Of a stretch of DNA of 61,214 nucleotides, positions 56,975 to 61,214 are shown one piece after another. The DNA comes from an uncultured Bacteroidia bacterium (GTDB taxonomy: Bacteria; Bacteroidota; Bacteroidia; J057; CALAJH01): NCBI GenBank assembly GCA_937922655.1, contig CALAJH010000039.1:1-61214 (forward strand), given 5' to 3'. The translations under genes and the position numbers were made by a program. The stretch's first letter is position 1. Each line of letters begins with the position of its first letter. The notes below the pieces were generated by a model. That model was not told the DNA's origin and searched no databases. It saw nothing but the letters and a program-made list of their open reading frames with translations.

Positions 56975-59900
56975 TTACTCTTTCATCAACGTTTTGGAAA
57001 CCGCGCCTTCGGACGTTTCCATGCGAAGAATGTACACGCCGGCGGGTTGGGCTTTCAAATCGAGTTCGATTTCGGTGGCGCCGGCTGTATAGACGCGGGT
57101 AAGCACCGGTTTGCCGACGGCGTCAAAGACTTTTACCACGGCGTTCGACGAACGCGGCGACGTTTCGATTTTGAACACGCCGTTGGACGGGTTCGGATAA
57201 ACGTTGAAGTCGAAATCCGCCAAGTTTATTACGCTCGAAGTGCCTTGGCAGGCGGCGGTGCGGCAAATATTGACTTCAAAGGTCGTTTCGTTGGTGTAGC
57301 AGGTTCCCGAATTGGAACGCAAGGTAACGGTTCCGCGGCCGGCGTTGCTACCCGAACACGGGAAATTGACGACGATGGTGTCCGTTCCAACAACCGTGGC
57401 GCTTCCCCGTTGGCCTTGAACGACAACGGCGTTCGTAGGCGTGAACGACCATGTACGAGAGGTGGGGCAGTTGGTGTTCGCGGTGGTTTTGTCGATAAAA
57501 GTAATATTGCGTCCGCAAGCGATTTGTTGGCCGGCGGTGTTCGGGTCATCGTCTCCCAAGGTACCGGCATTGGATTCGGCGGCGAAAAAGAGCGTATCGT
57601 AAACAACGACCGAACGGGTGGCCGTGCGTTCGATGCCGCAACCGGCGGGGTCGCGTGCCACAACGCGATAGTTAATCGTCACCGGCTGACCGCACGACTC
57701 GTTGTTGAAAATCGGCTCAAGGTTCCATTGTTGTGCCACGGGGTCGTAGACTTGGGCGTCGGTCCACGTTTGAGTAACGCCGTTGGCGTCCACCCACGTG
57801 CCGGTTACATGCCATTCGTAGTTGATGCCGTTGGGGTTGCCTTCAATCATTTTGAAAAGGCTGGTAAGTTTGCGACGGCATTGTACTTCGGGAACGGAAT
57901 CGGGACGAAGGGTAACGCTCCAGTTGATAAACTGAAAGTCTTTGGTTGAAACGCATCCGGTGGAGGTCTTCGTTACCGTTACGCGGTAGCGACCCGTTTG
58001 AGAAATATTATACGTATTTTGGGTACCGACTTGGTCGTAAGTGGAAGTAGTGGTGTTGAAGCGGCGCCAGCTAACGGTAACACCCGTTTCGTTGGTGGCG
58101 GTGAGCGTAACGGCGGGAGCGCTTTCGCACTTGGCCTCAACGTCTTGCACCGTAATTACGGGCAAAGGACTGATGTTGATGCTCAGCGTTTGGCTCAGGC
58201 TTTGGTCGTTGCAGTTGGGGTTGGTGATTTCTACACGTACTTGGCTCACGTCGTCGGCTTGGGTAACCGTTATAAGGGATTGTCCGTTAAGGCCGGGCTG
58301 TTCGACACCGTCAAAAAACCATACGGTCGTCGAGGCCAAAGAAGGCAGGCCCGTGTTGAGCGTGACCGTACCGCAGCCGCGAGCCTCGCCATTGGGATAC
58401 AAAGACGACGGGAAAATTTCGTTGTTCGCGCCGCCAAAGTTCACGACCGTCGCTTGAGCCGTATTGTTACGGCAGGAAACGTCGTTGGGAAACTCCAATT
58501 GCAAATCGATAACCGACGTGCCGGCGCCCAAGGTAATTTCGGGCAAATTAACGTTTTGCGTTTGCCCCGGGGTCAAATTGACGTTGTACGTACCGGCAAG
58601 TTCGTAATCGCTTCCGTTGACCGAATAGTACAAGTTGGCGGGGCCGTTGGCGGCTGTGGTGCCTTCGTTGCGAAGGGTGGCCGTCGGGGTGACGGAGGAA
58701 GAGAAACAAAGATTTTCTTGGACGTTAAACGCTGTAACCCCCAAGTCGATGGACGGTTTGACGAAATCCGACTCGCGAATAATACGGTTGCGGATGTAAA
58801 AAAACCGAACGGGATTAACGTCGGTGGTACGCAGTTTTAAGAAAACGGTGGGCAGGATATATTCGCCGTTGGGGCGCGAAAGCACCGTCGTAGACAGGGT
58901 GCCGTAATAAATTTGCCCGGAGAACGTCGGGTCTTGGATGGTTTGAGATTTGGGGGAGGTGGTGGCGTCGTCTTCGACACGCAAGGCCATTTCATAGGCT
59001 TGGGGCGACATTTGGTCGGGTCCGGCGGCGTCCATATCGTCGAGCCAAGAAAAAAAGATGCGGTCGCCGGCCTCGTTGCGGGCTACGTTGAGGTGGTTGC
59101 CGTAGTTGAGCGAAGTTCCGGGGAGTGTACCGCGCCACGTGTTCACGTCCGTCAAATACCGGGGACACCAAGTCGCACCTTGGTCTTTGGTCGTCAGGTC
59201 AATCAAAATTTTACGGGCGCCGGGTTGCAGATAATACGGGGCGCCGTCGGTGTTGTTGGTACCGTTCATCACTATGGCGAAAAAGTGCGGATTGCCGAAT
59301 TTATCGACGGTGATGTCGAAATCAATGGGATAAGGCCATCCAAGGGTGGAGTCGCCGTCCTCGAAGTAGGTAATAAGCGAGTCGCGTACGGATTTATAGC
59401 GATAAAGTTGAACGTCGATGGGGCCTTCCCATGTGGCGCCGTAGTCCGAGGAGCGATAGAAAATCGGGGTGTAGAGGCGTTCGCCTTCAAAAGCGGGATT
59501 GGCGACGAGGTCGGCCGTGGCGGCGGCCCAGCCCCATTTTCCATCGGGCGAAAAAGCGATGTTGGCGGAATTGATGGCGAAACCGCTGCCGCTCACCTGA
59601 GGGCCGGGACGAAAAGTACGATGCTTGCTCCATGCAACGCTGTTCGTGCCTTCGTCGTAAACGCCGCGGAAAAGCACGAGCGAGTCGTTGAAATAACCGC
59701 CTTCGCCTTCGTTGGTAAAAGTGTTGTCGAATTGCCAAAGAATGCCTTCGGTGCTCATGCACAAACCGCCGCCGGTAAAAACGCGCTGGTCTTGGGCGTT
59801 GGAAAGAAACGAGAACGTTGCGTCCGGGGTTTGGTGGTTGGGGCCGTTGGCGTTGAAGCCCGTGAGGTTGCGCGAGCCGCCCCACATGTAGTTGCCCCAT

Positions 59901-60316
59901 CCGTTGCCGTCGGTACAGGCCGCCATCCAACCCAAGCGAAGGTCGCTCAAATTTGCGGAATTTCCTTTCGACCATATAACCGCTTGGGGATAACGACCGC
60001 GGGCGTTGTTGCCCGCAGGATAAGGCAAAGGATTAAGCGGACCGTAATCTATTTGCCACGTGTTGCCACCGTCGGTCGAAAAATCGTAACGCATCAAGCC
60101 ATTGGCCACAAGCGTCGGCGTGCCGCCCCAAATATCGACGTTTTGCCGGTGAATCCAACCTACCAAGTTGTGTTTGTCACTGGCAAACACCTGATTGTGG
60201 CGGTTGGAAATAATCGTGTAGGCGTTGCTCGCCTCGCCAACCTCCACCGTGCTTATCTGTGCCTGCGACCATTGCACCGACCACAGAAAGAGAAGTGCAA
60301 GCGTAAGCTTTCTCAT
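56975..60316 (-). CDS. Large T9SS cargo with sialidase-like N-terminus and CARDB-like domain
   Basis: The 1,113-residue protein has a signal peptide (MRKLTLALLFLWSVQWSQAQ). Residues about 20-500 have the look of a sialidase-type propeller (DFSTDGGNTWQIDY, YRSSDYGATWEGP, KDQGATWCPRY, i.e. S/T-x-D-G/Q-G-x-T-W Asp-boxes). A CARDB-like module follows (about 527-640, SVTPTATLRNEGTTAANGP). Further Ig-like domains lead to a type A sorting domain near 1040 (VYPNPSNGVFKIE, GVYILRME). Asp-boxes are structural and do not by themselves show glycosidase activity; I do not see a full sialidase arginine triad. Two TAnnTTTG boxes on this strand (60391-60398 and 60419-60426) lie 74-110 nt before the start. 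A strong terminator follows. Confidence 0.87.
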   Translation of the reverse strand: MRKLTLALLFLWSVQWSQAQISTVEVGEASNAYTIISNRHNQVFASDKHNLVGWIHRQNVDIWGGTPTLVANGLMRYDFSTDGGNTWQIDYGPLNPLPYPAGNNARGRYPQAVIWSKGNSANLSDLRLGWMAACTDGNGWGNYMWGGSRNLTGFNANGPNHQTPDATFSFLSNAQDQRVFTGGGLCMSTEGILWQFDNTFTNEGEGGYFNDSLVLFRGVYDEGTNSVAWSKHRTFRPGPQVSGSGFAINSANIAFSPDGKWGWAAATADLVANPAFEGERLYTPIFYRSSDYGATWEGPIDVQLYRYKSVRDSLITYFEDGDSTLGWPYPIDFDITVDKFGNPHFFAIVMNGTNNTDGAPYYLQPGARKILIDLTTKDQGATWCPRYLTDVNTWRGTLPGTSLNYGNHLNVARNEAGDRIFFSWLDDMDAAGPDQMSPQAYEMALRVEDDATTSPKSQTIQDPTFSGQIYYGTLSTTVLSRPNGEYILPTVFLKLRTTDVNPVRFFYIRNRIIRESDFVKPSIDLGVTAFNVQENLCFSSSVTPTATLRNEGTTAANGPANLYYSVNGSDYELAGTYNVNLTPGQTQNVNLPEITLGAGTSVIDLQLEFPNDVSCRNNTAQATVVNFGGANNEIFPSSLYPNGEARGCGTVTLNTGLPSLASTTVWFFDGVEQPGLNGQSLITVTQADDVSQVRVEITNPNCNDQSLSQTLSINISPLPVITVQDVEAKCESAPAVTLTATNETGVTVSWRRFNTTTSTYDQVGTQNTYNISQTGRYRVTVTKTSTGCVSTKDFQFINWSVTLRPDSVPEVQCRRKLTSLFKMIEGNPNGINYEWHVTGTWVDANGVTQTWTDAQVYDPVAQQWNLEPIFNNESCGQPVTINYRVVARDPAGCGIERTATRSVVVYDTLFFAAESNAGTLGDDDPNTAGQQIACGRNITFIDKTTANTNCPTSRTWSFTPTNAVVVQGQRGSATVVGTDTIVVNFPCSGSNAGRGTVTLRSNSGTCYTNETTFEVNICRTAACQGTSSVINLADFDFNVYPNPSNGVFKIETSPRSSNAVVKVFDAVGKPVLTRVYTAGATEIELDLKAQPAGVYILRMETSEGAVSKTLMKE

Positions 60317-60995
60317 TCGTTTAATTGCTTAACTTTTAAATAAAATAACTAAAACTTTTCCTTGCTTTTATGCAGGATGGAAAAATCCCACAAATTTAAT
60401 TACCTTTCGGTTATCCGGCAAAATTAGTTGCAAATTCACCCGTGAAGGGGAGAGGCCGATGCGAAACGACGCCGCTCAAGCGACGGAAAGAAAAGGGTAG
60501 ATTGGAGATACGGGCAATTCCCGTGGAGGTAAAGTTCCGAAGTATTTTTGAATTTGCAAAATTTTAGGTAGGTACCACAGAGAATAAATAATAAAAAAAA
60601 TATCCACAGACCTAAAAATACCATAATTGCATTGTAAATTTCGTAACATCCCCGGTTTGTGCAAACCGTAATAATATGGTAAAAACACAAAACCATAATT
60701 TTTTTGTAAAAACGGCCGATGCCTCTTCGTCCAAAATCCACTCACAAAATCGTCGAGACCGACGTTCCCGTAGTGCGAAGCGGGTAACGACAATAATAGG
60801 AATTCATCTTAAATTATTCCTTGGCATTAAAGATAAGCGGTTGTTGTTTTAATCCGTGTTGATTCTTCATCGGTAGTTGCCTTAATCAATTTTTTCATTG
60901 TTGCCCGTTTTTCTACGACCACGTTCGTCGGTTCCATCCGCCTTATCGCACAATAATTTTAGATTACCCTATCGTTTGCCTGTTTAGCTCTACTT
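60317..60995. other. AT-rich intergenic region with no recognisable gene
   Basis: About 680 bp between two T9SS cargo genes. The first 110 bp hold two minus-strand TAnnTTTG boxes that may serve the gene ending at 56975. From about 60540 to 60990 base composition is clearly more AT-rich than the rest of the window. Two minus-strand frames of about 100 codons (60436-60741 and 60476-60793) overlap each other, have Cys/Phe/Ile-rich translations and codon choice unlike real genes here, so I do not call them. I see no tRNA, no repeat array and no mobile-element ends. Confidence 0.5.
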
Positions 60996-61035
60996 AAAAA
61001 CGCGTCCGCCCGGCAAAACGGACGGACGCGTTTTT
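60996..61035 (-). terminator. Rho-independent terminator of the T9SS gene at the window end
   Basis: A perfect 13-bp inverted repeat (60996-61008 with 61023-61035, core CGCGTCCG / CGGACGCG) has A/T runs on both sides and a 14-nt loop. It lies 19 nt after the stop at 61054 and could act in both directions. Confidence 0.85.
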
Positions 61036-61053
61036 GGAAAATCGAGCTGCGGT

Positions 61054-61214
61054 TTATTCGACCACCAGCCTTGCGCTCCGCATGGCCGCGCCCGACTCGA
61101 CCGTCAGCAGATACACGCCTTTGGCCAACGATTGACGCAAGTCCACGCTCAGCGACGCCTCGTTTGCCGCGCTCGCGTGCGCTTCGCCATAAACCTTCCG
61201 GCCCAACGCATCGT
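61054..61214 (-). CDS. Partial T9SS cargo protein (C-terminal 53 residues)
   Basis: This minus-strand frame enters at the window edge and ends with TAA at 61054-61056. The visible residues read DALGRKVYGEA, then LSVDLRQSLAKGVYLLTVESG and finish RLVVE. This is the last part of a type A T9SS sorting domain: the D-x-x-G-R-x-V strand, the hydrophobic strand before G-V-Y-L-L, and the basic closing strand. The YPNP part lies beyond the edge. With the three neighbouring genes it makes four T9SS cargo genes in 15 kb. A strong terminator follows. Confidence 0.85.
   Translation of the reverse strand, partial: DALGRKVYGEAHASAANEASLSVDLRQSLAKGVYLLTVESGAAMRSARLVVE

Noticed and set aside
53454-60343. Very long antisense reading frames, such as 429 codons opposite the GMC gene (53454-54743) and 476 codons opposite a T9SS gene (58913-60343)
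   Set aside because: The sense genes avoid TTA, CTA and TCA codons, so the opposite strand rarely meets a stop. The translations are Arg/His/Gly-rich without domain wording, while the sense products have clear motifs.
60436-60793. Two minus-strand frames of about 100 codons with a hydrophobic segment
   Set aside because: They overlap each other in different frames, have no promoter box at a sensible distance, and use codons unlike the neighbouring genes; hydrophobic translations are expected from AT-rich DNA.

Overview
The window is chromosomal DNA of a member of the phylum Bacteroidota. Four things point there: at least six proteins ending in a type IX secretion (T9SS) sorting domain with a YPNPxxG motif; promoter -7 boxes of the form TAnnTTTG in front of many genes; an absence of obvious Shine-Dalgarno sequences; and typical families (fused alpha/beta 2-oxoacid dehydrogenase E1, TonB-dependent receptor with a carboxypeptidase-like N-terminal domain, CoaX followed by an outer-membrane barrel). 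Class and order cannot be fixed from the sequence. The dockerin-like end of the leucine-rich-repeat protein reminds me of Saprospiria, but that is a weak, memory-based hint. Coding strands avoid TTA, CTA and TCA, which leaves many long but meaningless antisense reading frames.

Layout. 1-12.9 kb: start of an unidentified minus-strand gene, then gatA, a BatD-like membrane protein, birA, a secreted PKD protein, a membrane HEAT-repeat/zinc-ribbon protein and a TPR histidine kinase; facing them are pcm and a TonB-dependent receptor. 13-21.5 kb: an Rpn-type nuclease with an in-frame 12-bp tandem repeat, a TauD-like dioxygenase, an M1 aminopeptidase, TerC, coaX, an outer-membrane protein, a DsrE protein and mtgA. 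21.5-30 kb: fused E1 dehydrogenase, CtpA-type protease and an orphan DNA methyltransferase on the minus strand, then an operon of a metal-type ABC ATPase, a TPR protein and an outer-membrane protein. 30-38 kb (minus): an unusual run rplS - yifB - fkbM methyltransferase - T9SS protein, preceded by an LRR/dockerin-like protein and corA. 38-46 kb: galactokinase-like gene, uvrA, fatty acid desaturase, maf, thioredoxin-like protein, purS and clpX. 46-61.2 kb: four large T9SS cargo genes (one cut by the window end), with rnpB (RNase P RNA), a GMC oxidoreductase, an OmpH/Skp chaperone and an asparagine-synthase-like protein between them.

Most genes are ordinary housekeeping or envelope functions. 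I found no phage, insertion sequence, CRISPR array, tRNA or rRNA, and no gene set that I can call a new defence or secretion system. The most unusual signals are transcriptional (an extended TAnnTTTGCG -7 box, in several genes only 3-5 nt from the start codon, implying leaderless mRNAs), organisational (rplS operon ending in a secreted protein; a lone metal ABC ATPase joined to envelope genes) and architectural (the HEAT/zinc-ribbon membrane protein).
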